Source of the DNA: JAEUHO01 sp046350655
GTDB taxonomy: Bacteria; Planctomycetota; PLA2; JAEUHO01
Length of the DNA: 64,000 nt
Reading direction: 5' to 3'
Assembly (NCBI GenBank): GCA_046350655.1
Contig: JAXMAB010000013.1
Location: 1-64,000, forward strand
Of this stretch, positions 53,240 to 62,300 are shown piece after piece. How positions within the stretch are numbered: the stretch's first letter is position 1; each line of letters opens with the position of its first letter. The notes beneath the pieces were generated by a model that was not told where the DNA came from, did not search any database, and was given only the letters and a program-made list of their open reading frames with translations. Made by a program: the position numbers and the translations under genes.

Positions 53240-55353
53240 ATGACGACGGCCGATCGCGCCCACTCCCCGGGGTCCCGCGCGCCGCGATGGGGGGCGCTCG
53301 CCTGCGCCCTCGTCGTCGCGCTGCCCGGGGTCGCCTGCACGCGCAGCTACGCGCGCATCGTGGCGCTCACGTCGGCGAACGTGACCCGCGCCGAACGCGG
53401 CGACGCCGCGACGGGTCCCGCGGTCGGTCCGGGGCCCGCGCTGGGCGTCGGCCCGGGCGCCCCGCGGCGCCCGTCGCGCCCGCCGGCGCCGGGGAGCCGG
53501 TGGCCCCGGCCCCGACGTGCCCGCGGGGGAGCCCTCGCCCGCGGTGTCCGCGGCGCCGATCCCCTCGGAGCCGCCGGCGCCCGCCGCCGCGCCGGCCCCT
53601 GCGCCGGCCCTGCGCCGGCGACCGCGCCCGACGGGACGCCGACGCCCACCGCGACGACGCCCGAGGGCGCGCCCGCGACGCCGCCCGCGCCCCCGGCCCC
53701 GCCGCCGACCCCGGTCGTGCCGCCGACGATCCCCAGCGTGTCGCCGCCGTCGGCGCGACGCCGTCCACGTCGCCCTCGGACCTGACGGTGCCGATCCTGC
53801 CGAACACGCCCGCGCCGCCCGGCACCGCGCGGGCCGACCTCCCGCCGCCGCCCCCGCCGCCCCCGCTGCCGGACCCGAACTCGCCGGAGGGCCGGGTCGC
53901 GCTCGCGCCGGGGGTCGAGGTGCTGCCCGAGGACCGCATCCCCGACCTGACGCCGCCGCCCGCGGGCGCGGGCGACTCGGTGCCCTCGCCGGCGGGCCGC
54001 GCGCCCGAAGGTTCGGCCCCGGAAGGGACCGGCCCCGCGAGTCCCGCCGCCGAGCCCCCGACCGTCGCCGCGGAGCCGGCGGACGCGCCGCCGGTGCCCG
54101 CCGTGCCCGCGGTGCCCTCGCCGGACACCGTCCCGCTGCCCGACGGCGTGCCGCTGCCCCAGGGCGTCCCCGCCACCGATCCCGGGGACGCGATCCCGTC
54201 GTGGACCCCGCCGGCGCCGGGGACGCCGCCCGCGCCGGGGACCGCGCCCGGTGCCCCCGCGCCGTTCGTGATGCCCGAGGGCACGCAGCCTCCCGCCACG
54301 CCGCCGCCGCCTCCCGCGGGCACGCCGCCTCCCGCGGGCACGCCGCCTCCCGCGGGCACGCCGGCTCCCGCGGGCACGCCGGCTCCCGCGGGCACGTCGG
54401 CGACCGGGTCCCCCGACGCGGGGACGTCCAGCGTCCCGCTGCCGACCCACGAGCCCGCCCCGCCGGCGCCGGCGCCCGCCCTGCCCGCGCCGCCGCCCGC
54501 GCCCGACGCCGCGCCGGTGACGGTGCTCCCGACGGTTCCCCTCGGCGGCCGCGTCAAGATCTCCGACCTCCGGCCCGGTGCGACGCCCGCGGGGACGACC
54601 CCCGCCGCGCCGGACGGCGTGCCGCCGACCGCGCCGGCCGTGCCCACGCCGGAGCCCGTCGCGCCTCGCCCGCCGGCCGATCCGCTGCCGGTCCCGCCGG
54701 CGCCGGACGCCGTGCCGACGCCGCCTACGCCGCCTACGCCGCCGACGCCGCGGGCCCCGCGCGTCCCGGCCGAACCGCCCCCGCCGCCGCCGCCCGCCCC
54801 GCTCGATCCCGCGCCGGTCGCGCCGCCGACCGCTCCGCCCGTGGCCCCGCCCGTCGCTCCGCCGGTGGCTCCGCCGGTCCCCGACGAGCCGCCTCCGAGC
54901 AACCGCGGCACGGGCTTCGAGTTCGGTGCGCCGCGCGAGGCCCTCGTCGCGAAGCACGTCGCCGCGCTCCGCGCCAACCCCGACGACGCCGCGCTGGCGT
55001 GTTTCCCGAAGGACCTGGCCCGCACCGTGCCGGCCTCCACCGCCCTCGCGAAGGGGGAGCGCCCCGTCCTCGTCCTCTTCTACGACGACACCGCGCGGTC
55101 GAGTCGCCTCGCCGCCGCCGACCTCTGGCCGGTGCTGCTCGAGGTCGAGCCCCACGTGGACGTCGTCCTCGTGGACCTCACGCCGGGGCCGCGCCGCGCG
55201 CTCGGCGACGACGAACGACGGCTCGTCCGCCGCTACTACCTCGGCTACGTCCCGACCACGGTGGTGCTCACGTCCGAACGGACGCCGCGCCTCCTGAAGT
55301 CGGAGCGCGTGGAGCCGGCGCTCGTGCGCGCCGCGTGCCTCGAGGCGAAGTGA
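53240..55353 (+). CDS. proline-rich lipoprotein with thioredoxin-like C-terminus, frame shifted early
   Basis: The start MTTADRAHSPGSRAPRWGAL leads to a lipobox (LPGVACTRS). GGAGG lies 11 bases before the ATG at 53240; an ATG at 53210 overlaps the glmS stop and is a possible alternative. Reading frame breaks occur at about 53450-53770, within a low-complexity linker. The rest is one frame. Residues from about 180 on are Pro/Ala/Gly-rich (PPPAGT repeats, PTPPTP, VAPP), about 400 residues in all. The C-terminal 150 residues form an ordinary domain (VAALRANPDDAALACF, ERPVLVLFYDDTARSSRLAAA, YYLGYVPTTVVLTSERTPR) with thioredoxin-like spacing but no CxxC. Role unknown; likely an envelope-spanning linker. 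Confidence 0.6.
54307..54396. repeat. five tandem 18-nt repeats inside the proline-rich gene
   Basis: CCGCCTCCCGCGGGCACG occurs three times (54307-54360), then CCGGCTCCCGCGGGCACG twice (54361-54396). It encodes PPPAGT then PAPAGT. Copy number is likely to vary by slippage. Confidence 0.85.
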
Positions 55354-55355
55354 CG

Positions 55356-55373
55356 GCGGCCCGATCGGGCCGC
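55356..55373 (+). terminator. palindromic hairpin after the lipoprotein gene
   Basis: GCGGCCCGATCGGGCCGC is an 18-base perfect palindrome starting two bases after the stop codon. There is no T-run, so termination efficiency is uncertain. Confidence 0.45.
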
Positions 55374-55434
55374 GGCGGCGGGGCGTCGGTCCGGGCGGCG
55401 ATGGCGTCCGGACGGCGTTGGGTCGCGGGCCGAC

Positions 55435-55493
55435 GGGCCCTCGGTCCCGAACCGGGGACGCGGGGCGGAGCGCCTCCCGGGACCGCAAGGCCC
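55435..55493. repeat. intergenic inverted-repeat element, copy H
   Basis: GGGCCCTCGGTCCCG (55435-55449) and CGGGACCGCAAGGCCC (55478-55493) are imperfect reverse complements about 28 bases apart, and match the family arms. The element lies upstream of the toroid-protein gene. Confidence 0.4.
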
Positions 55494-55546
55494 GGTGGCC
55501 GTCGTCCCGTCGCGACGTGGTCCGCGCCGGGCGTGCGGCGGGGCAG

Positions 55547-55552
55547 TAGGAT
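55547..55552 (+). promoter_or_regulatory. candidate -10 hexamer for the toroid-protein gene
   Basis: TAGGAT lies 9 bases before the ATG at 55562, without a Shine-Dalgarno. Confidence 0.35.
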
Positions 55553-55561
55553 CGTCGGGTC

Positions 55562-56887
55562 ATGATCCCGTCCCTCCGTCGCGTCGTGCTCCGCTCCCTC
55601 GTCCTCGCGATCGCGACCGTCGGCGCCCCGGCGGCCGCTCGCGCCGCGGACGCGCCGGGCAAGCCGCCCGCGCCGGGCGCGCCCGCGGCCCCGGGCGCCG
55701 ACGCCGAGGACGGCGTCCACGTCGTCACGCCCGAGATGCAGAAGCAGATCGACGAGGCGATCGCGAAGGGCGCCGCGTGGCTGCGCAAGCAGCAGGGGAG
55801 CGACGGCGGGTTCGGCTCGCTCGACTTCGGCGGGAACCCGCACTACCAGCAGGGCCTCGCGTCGCTCACCGGGCTCGCGCTGGTCGCGGCGGGCGACACG
55901 AAGGACGACCCCTGGATGAAGGCGCTCGTCGAGTTCGCGAAGAAGCGCGACGCGACGGAGGCGTCGGGGTCGGTGCGCACGACGTACGGCACGGGCGTGC
56001 TCATCATGTTCCTGACGGAGCTCTACCGGAACAAGCCCGGCAAGACCGACCCGCGCTACGGCACGAAGAAGAAGGAGGGCTGCGGGCTCCCGAAGGAGAT
56101 CGCGGCGTGGATCCAGGAGCTGGCCTCGTGGCTCGTGAGCGTCCAGCTCGACGACGGCTGGTGGCGGTACCCGCACACGCCGCCGTCGGACCTCTCGAAC
56201 ACGCAGTACGCGCTGCTCGGCCTGCGGGCCGCCCGCGACTGCGGCGCCGACGTGCCGCTGTCGCGGTTCGTCGTGGCCCTCGAGCGGTGCCTCGCGACGC
56301 AGCAGCAGGACGGCAAGAAGATGCTACGGGTCATCCCGCCGGACAAACCCGGCGAGAAGACGTACTCCGTCGACAGCGGCGACCGCGCGCGCGGCTGGTC
56401 GTACCAGGGCGACCCGACGAGCCAGCTCGTGACGGGCAGCATGACGACCGCGGCCATCGCGGTGCTCGCGATCTGCCGCGACGCGCTGCTCAAGCCCACG
56501 CGCTACGGCGGGTACAGCGAGGACCTCGACCGCAAGGTGGGGCGCGCGGTGCAGGACGGGTTCACCTGGCTCGACGCCAACTGGGCGGTCGACCACAACC
56601 CGCCGCGGGGCGCGCCCGCGTGGCACTACTACTACCTGTACGGCCTCGAGCGGGCCGCCGCGTTCGCCGGGCGCATGCACGTCGGCGCGCACGACTGGTA
56701 CCTCGAGGGCGCCAAGCTCCTGCTCGCGCAGCAGAAGCCCGAGGGGCGCTGGAGCACGGGCGCGATCGGCGCGCGCGAGATCTCGCCGAGCGACCTCTGC
56801 GACACCGCGTGGGCCATCCTCTTCCTCAAGAAGGCCACGCGCCCGACCCAGCCCATCCCCGCGCCGGTCGTCACGACGGGCAAATGA
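55562..56887 (+). CDS. exported prenyltransferase/squalene-cyclase-like toroid protein
   Basis: The 441-residue protein has a signal peptide (LVLAIATVGAPAAARA) and repeated alpha-alpha toroid units: AIAKGAAWLRKQQGSDGGFG, WIQELASWLVSVQLDDGWW, RAVQDGFTWLDANWAV and LLLAQQKPEGRWSTG, then DTAWAILFLKKA. The QxxxGxW-like motifs are those of the terpene cyclase/prenyltransferase repeat fold. The catalytic DxDD of squalene-hopene cyclase is not seen, so it is probably a binding or protease-inhibitor-like member, as are many planctomycete homologues. The stop overlaps the sigma factor start (ATGA), so they are coupled. Confidence 0.7.
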   Translation: MIPSLRRVVLRSLVLAIATVGAPAAARAADAPGKPPAPGAPAAPGADAEDGVHVVTPEMQKQIDEAIAKGAAWLRKQQGSDGGFGSLDFGGNPHYQQGLASLTGLALVAAGDTKDDPWMKALVEFAKKRDATEASGSVRTTYGTGVLIMFLTELYRNKPGKTDPRYGTKKKEGCGLPKEIAAWIQELASWLVSVQLDDGWWRYPHTPPSDLSNTQYALLGLRAARDCGADVPLSRFVVALERCLATQQQDGKKMLRVIPPDKPGEKTYSVDSGDRARGWSYQGDPTSQLVTGSMTTAAIAVLAICRDALLKPTRYGGYSEDLDRKVGRAVQDGFTWLDANWAVDHNPPRGAPAWHYYYLYGLERAAAFAGRMHVGAHDWYLEGAKLLLAQQKPEGRWSTGAIGAREISPSDLCDTAWAILFLKKATRPTQPIPAPVVTTGK

Positions 56888-57525
56888 CCGTCGGGCCGGA
56901 CCGCCTGCCGCCGGAGAGCGAGGCGTCGCTCGTCGCCGCGTGCGCGGCCGGCGACGCCGACGCGTGGGCGCGGTTCGTGCCGCGGTTCGGGCCGCTGGTC
57001 GCGGCGCTCGCGCGGCGCATGCTCGCGCGCCGGCGCGGCGTCGCCGCCGACGCCGACGTCGACGAGGTGACGAGCGCGGTGTTCCTCGCGCTCGTCGCGC
57101 ACGACCGCAAGCTGCTGCACCGCTACCGGCCCGAGTTCCGTCTGAGCACCTACCTCGGCGTGATCTGCCGCACGGAGGTCGGGCGCCTGCTCCGCCGCGG
57201 GGGCCGGACCGTGTCCCTCGAGGGCGACGCCGAGGAGCACGGCGGCGGAGGGCACGCCGACCCGCGCGCCGTGAGCCCGCTGGCCGCGTTGTCGGCCGGG
57301 GAGCGCGCCGCCGGGCTCGCCGCGCTGCGCGAGGCGCTCGCCGCCCTGCCGCCGCGCGACCGCCTCCTGCTCACGATGAAGTTCATCGAAGGCCTCGACT
57401 ACGCGCGGATCGCCGAAGTCCTGCACCTGCAGCGCGACAGCGTCGGACAGCTGCTCCACCGGGCCAAGGCGCGCCTCGCGAAGGCCGTCCCGCACCTCGA
57501 GCGGTGGGTGGACCCGACGCCATGA
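56884..57525 (+). CDS. ECF-type RNA polymerase sigma factor
   Basis: The 213-residue sigma factor has region 2 (AWARFVPRFGPLVAALARRM to FRLSTYLGVICRTEVGRLLRR) and region 4 (ALPPRDRLLLTMKFIEGLDY, then AEVLHLQRDSVGQLLHRAKARL). The next gene encodes a membrane protein that probably holds it as an anti-sigma factor. No target promoter can be assigned. It is coupled to the upstream toroid-protein gene by an ATGA overlap. Confidence 0.9.
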   Translation: MTVGPDRLPPESEASLVAACAAGDADAWARFVPRFGPLVAALARRMLARRRGVAADADVDEVTSAVFLALVAHDRKLLHRYRPEFRLSTYLGVICRTEVGRLLRRGGRTVSLEGDAEEHGGGGHADPRAVSPLAALSAGERAAGLAALREALAALPPRDRLLLTMKFIEGLDYARIAEVLHLQRDSVGQLLHRAKARLAKAVPHLERWVDPTP

Positions 57526-57721
57526 CCCATCGCGTGTATTCTGCAAGTGGAGGGACGTCGGGGCGAAGGCCCCCGGCGCCCGGGGTGTCCGGTCGGACCC
57601 CCGACGCACCTAGACAGAACACGAGCGTCGGCGTCGGCCCGAGCCGCGTCGCCGCTCGTCCCGGACATGGGATGGCGCCTCGCCCGCACGGGTCGGCGCC
57701 GTCCGGGGGTGGAGAGCGCCG

Positions 57722-59233
57722 ATGACCGACGAGACACCCGAAGCCGCCCGCGACGCCGATGCGCGTCTCGCCGCGTGGTTCGAGGCGCTGGCGCGGTCCG
57801 GCGCCGCGTCGGGCGCGTCGGCGCCGGCCGCGTCCGACCCCGCGCGGATCGCCGCCCACCTCGACGGCGCCGCCGACGAGGCGCTCCTCGACGCGGCGGC
57901 GGACGATCCCGACACCGCCGCGCTGCTCGCCGACGTCGTCGCGACGCGCGACGAGGCGGCGGCCGCGCCGCGGCCCGTCGCGCCCCTGCCGGCTTCGGTC
58001 CGCGACGCGGCGCTCGCCCTGATCCGCGCGCGCGTCCGCGGCCGCGCCGCGGGCCGGTCGCTCGCCGCCGGGCCGGGCCGGTGGGGGTGGCGCGCGGCGC
58101 TCGCGGCGGCCGGCGTCGTCGTGGCCGGGGCCGCGGCGCTCTGGTTCGCGGCGGGCCTCGCGTCGCGCGACGCGGGTCGCCCGTCCATCACCGTGGCCGG
58201 CGTCGAGCGGCTCCACCGCGACGGCCGCCTCGAGGCGGGCGGCGAGCAGCGGCTCGGGTTCGGCGCGGTCGTGGCTCCCGACGCGGGCGAACGCGTCGCG
58301 GTGGCCCTGCCCGGCGGCGGGCGGGTCGTCCTCGGCGACGACGACGTGGTGGAGGTCGCGTGTGATCCGGCGGGCGGCGACGGCTGCGAGCGCGCGGCCC
58401 TCGCGCTGACGCGCGGCGAGGCCCTGGTGGCCGCCGGCGGCGCGACGACGGGCGGCGCGGTGCTGCTGCTCCCGGGCACGGGCCGCGCGGCCGGGATGGG
58501 CCGCCTCGAGGTGACCGCCGGCGCGGTCCACGTGGCGCTCGGTGCCGCGACCGTGGCGGAGGTCGCCCTGCGGGCCGACGGGCGCGTGCGCTTCACCGCG
58601 CCGGGGCTCGAGCCCCGCGAGTGGAGCGGGCCCGGCCGGCTCGCGCTCCGCGGCGGCGCCGGCGACTGGGACGCCGCGGGCGCCGCGGCCGCGAGCCTGT
58701 TCCGCGACCTCGAGTTCTTCGGCGGCGCGCCGGTGTCGGCGCGGCCGGACCGGCGCGTGTCGGCGCGGTCGTTCACCGTCCTCGAGGCCGACGGCGGCGC
58801 GCGGCCGAGCGACGGCGGCGCGCCGGCCCTGCGGTTCGACCTCGGGGTCGATCGGCAGGCCCGGCTGGCGTGGACCCTCGACGAGGTGGCCGCCGACGCC
58901 CGCTCGGTCCGCCTCCTCGTCCGGGTCCAGCCCCGGTTCGCGGGCCCCGGCGGGGCGCCGCTGCCCGACACCCCGTTCCCCCGCGTGGTCTTCGAGGTCG
59001 AGGGCGTGCCCGGCGCGACCGCCACGTGGGAGGTCCCGCAGGTGCACTCGGGTCCCCCCCGGGCCGCGCGGACGCTCGTCCTGCCGTGGCCCGCCGAAGC
59101 GGTGCGACCCCGGGCCGGGCAGCCGGTCGTGGTCCGGGTCCGCGCCGAGCGGGCGCCGGTGAGGGTCTGGTTCGACGGTGCCGCCTTCTCGTTCGTTCCG
59201 GCGAGCGCGACGGGCGGCCTTCAGGGAGAATGA
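57722..59233 (+). CDS. FecR-like membrane protein, probable anti-sigma factor
   Basis: The 503-residue protein has a cytosolic N-terminus of about 120 residues, one membrane helix (ALAAAGVVVAGAAALWFAAG), and a periplasmic region with FecR-like beta repeats (VERLHRDGRLEAGGEQRLGFG, VVLGDDDVVEVACD, LALTRGEALVAAGG). The layout matches anti-sigma factors of the FecR/ZAS kind, though no zinc motif HxxxCxxC is seen. Lying 196 bases downstream of the ECF sigma gene supports the pairing. The C-terminal beta domain (RLLVRVQPRFAG, VWFDGAAFSFVPA) resembles the carbohydrate-binding modules of surface proteins; this is tentative. Confidence 0.6.
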   Translation: MTDETPEAARDADARLAAWFEALARSGAASGASAPAASDPARIAAHLDGAADEALLDAAADDPDTAALLADVVATRDEAAAAPRPVAPLPASVRDAALALIRARVRGRAAGRSLAAGPGRWGWRAALAAAGVVVAGAAALWFAAGLASRDAGRPSITVAGVERLHRDGRLEAGGEQRLGFGAVVAPDAGERVAVALPGGGRVVLGDDDVVEVACDPAGGDGCERAALALTRGEALVAAGGATTGGAVLLLPGTGRAAGMGRLEVTAGAVHVALGAATVAEVALRADGRVRFTAPGLEPREWSGPGRLALRGGAGDWDAAGAAAASLFRDLEFFGGAPVSARPDRRVSARSFTVLEADGGARPSDGGAPALRFDLGVDRQARLAWTLDEVAADARSVRLLVRVQPRFAGPGGAPLPDTPFPRVVFEVEGVPGATATWEVPQVHSGPPRAARTLVLPWPAEAVRPRAGQPVVVRVRAERAPVRVWFDGAAFSFVPASATGGLQGE

Positions 59234-59336
59234 CCCCGTGACCTCCTCCGCGTACCGTCCGTCGTCCTCCGCCCCCGTTCGTGGCCCCCGTTGGCCGACC
59301 CCGGCGCGTCGCGCGCCCCGGGTCCCGGAGTCGTCC

Positions 59337-62300
59337 ATGGTCCGTCCCGACGCCCGCGCGCCGCGCGGCATCGCGATCCTCTCGGTGATCACGGTGCTCG
59401 TGGCCCTCCTGATGATCGCGATCCCGTTCGTGGTCTCGATGAAGCTGGGCCGCGACCGCACGCAGTCGACCGCGGCGCGCAACCGCGCGGCGTTCGAGGC
59501 CGAGCTCGTCGTGCGCGCGGTCGCGTCGTACCTCCACCAGACGCACCCGGGCGTGGAGCAGGCCGCGAAGCAGCAGGGCGCCGGCGGCCTCTTCGGCGAC
59601 GACACCGTGGACACGCTCCGCGAGATCCTGCCGCCGCCGTCGTACCGCAAGACCTTGAGCGACCTCGTCGCGTCCGCCGGCGGCAACGTCTCGAACCCGC
59701 GGGGCTCGATCTGGTCGTGGGACGTCCGCGACGCGAACGCGCTCGTGAACCCGAACGGCTCGAAGGCCGACCTGATCGCCAACCTGCTGGGCGCCGCGAC
59801 GCTCTCCGAAGAGGTCGACCCGGGCGCCAACGTGATCGCGGTGCAGGACGTGATGCCGATCCCGGCCATGGGCCTGCCGGCCTTCCGCGAGGACGGCGGC
59901 TACATCCGCATCGGCGCCGAGGTCATCCAGTACACGACGTTCCGCGACGGCTCGTTCCAGGGCTGCTCGCGCGGCGCGCTGCGCGACACCCCGCTCAAGG
60001 ACAACGGCCCCGCGGTGACGCACCCGAAGGCCTCGCGCGTCGTGGACTACACGGCGTACAAGCTCGCGACGCACCTCGTCTCGGCGAACCCGGGCACGCT
60101 CACCTCGTTCGAGACCGTGGACGACCTGAAGAGCATCCAGCGGTGGGGCGGCGGCGGCGTCATCGAGGCCGACCGCTTCGAGGCGCTGTCGAAGTTCCTC
60201 ACCGTGTGGTCGCGCCGCGAGACGACGGAGACGTTCCTCGAGGGCCAGACCTCGCTCGCGGAGCTCCCGGCGTCGGCCGGCGAGGCGACGGGCGAGCAGA
60301 TCAAGGTGCGCGACGCGACCGCGCTGGGCGGCCACACCTACTACCTCAACCCGAACACGCTCGTCCGGATCACCGACGGCACGCAGACCGACTACACGAC
60401 GATCCTGTCCCGCGGCGACGAGAAGGGCGGCCAGCTCGACGTGCTCGTCACGACGACCTCGAAGCTGCCCGAGGGGCGCCGCTACGAGGGCGGCGCGACC
60501 GTCGTGCAGGCGATGGCGCCGTACCCGATCAACCTCAACACCGCGTCGCGCGAGGTCCTCGCGGCCGTCTTCGCGGGCCTGCGCCTGCGCGGCGTCGAGT
60601 CCGACAAGGACGTCGTCACCGCCTCGGTCGCGTGGGACCTCGCGGACAAGATCGTGAAGGGACGCGAGGGCGACCTCCAGGTCGCGGGCGAGGACCTGCG
60701 CCGCAAGTCCGGCCCGTTCCGCCACACGAAGGACTTCCTCCAGTTCCTCGACGAGCTGCTCGCGACGAACGCGCTCACGCAGGCGCAGGTCTACGCGCTC
60801 GCGCGGAACGCGGTCAACCCGAACGACGGCGAGCTCGCCTTCGGCACGACCAACTTCTGCTTCCGCACGCAGGACGTCTACCACATCGAGGGCCGCGCCG
60901 TCGTCAACGACGCCGCCGGGACGAAGGAGGCCGAGGCCGCGCTGCGGCAGGTCGTCGAGATCGGCGCGAACGCCGTGACGTCGTGGGTGCTCGACAGCCA
61001 GAGCGACTTCGAGCTCGGCCTGGCCCTCGGGGCCGGCGGCAAGTACGTCGAGACGTACCCGTTCAACGTCGGCTACGTGACCGACAAGCTCCCGCGCATC
61101 CAGCCGCGCCCGCGCGCGCCGCAGATGGTGGAGCGCAAGATCTACCCGAGCGACGAGCGCGGCGTGGACATCGGCGACGTGCGCCTGCAGGGCTCGCGCC
61201 TGAAGCTGCCGGGCTCGCCGGTGCTCGAGGAGCACTTCGACACGTCGTACTACGCCGACGGCTGGTGGACGCCCGCGTCGGGGGCGTACCAGAAGGGCGT
61301 GAAGAAGCTGCTCAACAAGGGCGACGCCCAGGACCCCTACATCCACCCCTTCACGATGTCGTTCTGGATGCGGCCGTGGAGCGACGGCAACTGGTTCGCG
61401 TTCGACACGGGCAAGGAGAGCGACATGAACCGCATCTCCCTGTACGTGCGCGACGGCGACGAGGGCAAGGAGCTCGTGCTGCGCGTCTGCGACGGCACGC
61501 TCGAGCAGCGCGCCGCCGAGATCGTGTGCCCGCTCGCCCGCCTCGGGTACCAGCCGCAGACCTGGTACCACCTGCAGGTCGAGGTGCGCGGCTGCGACGC
61601 GACGCAGATGGAGCTCTTCGTCGACGGCATCGCCGTCGGCCGCCGCATCGGCGTCACGTACCTGACCGCCGCGCTGTCGTCGGACCAGGACCAGGTCCCG
61701 GTCGAGGACACCGACGGCTTCGAGGCCGAGGGCGCCCTCGTCATCGGCACCGAGATCGTCGAGTACGACCAGCGCCAGGCCGACGGGTTCACCGAGGTCG
61801 TCCGCGGGGCGCGCGGCACGCGCGCGGGCGAGTGGCCGACGGGCACCGCGGTGCGCCGGCTCGGGTACTCGCACCCGATCACCCTCGAGCTCCGCCGCGG
61901 CGGCGCGGGCGTCGAGCAGCTCAACTGGGAGGTCTGGAACTACGTCGGGGTCTCCGCGACGAACCCCGAGGACCAGGTCTCGGTGACGATCAACAACGTG
62001 AGCCTGCAGTTCTTCGGCGTGAAGGAGGACACGAACGAGTTCACCTTCACGGCGGTGAACCCCGACCCGAGCAGCTCCACGAGCGTGCAGCAGCTCGCGG
62101 ACGCGTTCAACTCCAAGGGCTTCGCGGTCCTCGCGGTGCGCGACTTCGACCCGACGCCGCCCGGCCAGGCCGGCGGGGGCGCGGGCGGCGGCGGCACCGG
62201 CACGAACAGCGGCCCGAAGATCGGCGGCTGGGAGGTCGTCTACTACACCCGCTCGAGCAGCACGTTCACCATCACGCGCTACCAGAGCACGGCGAACCAC

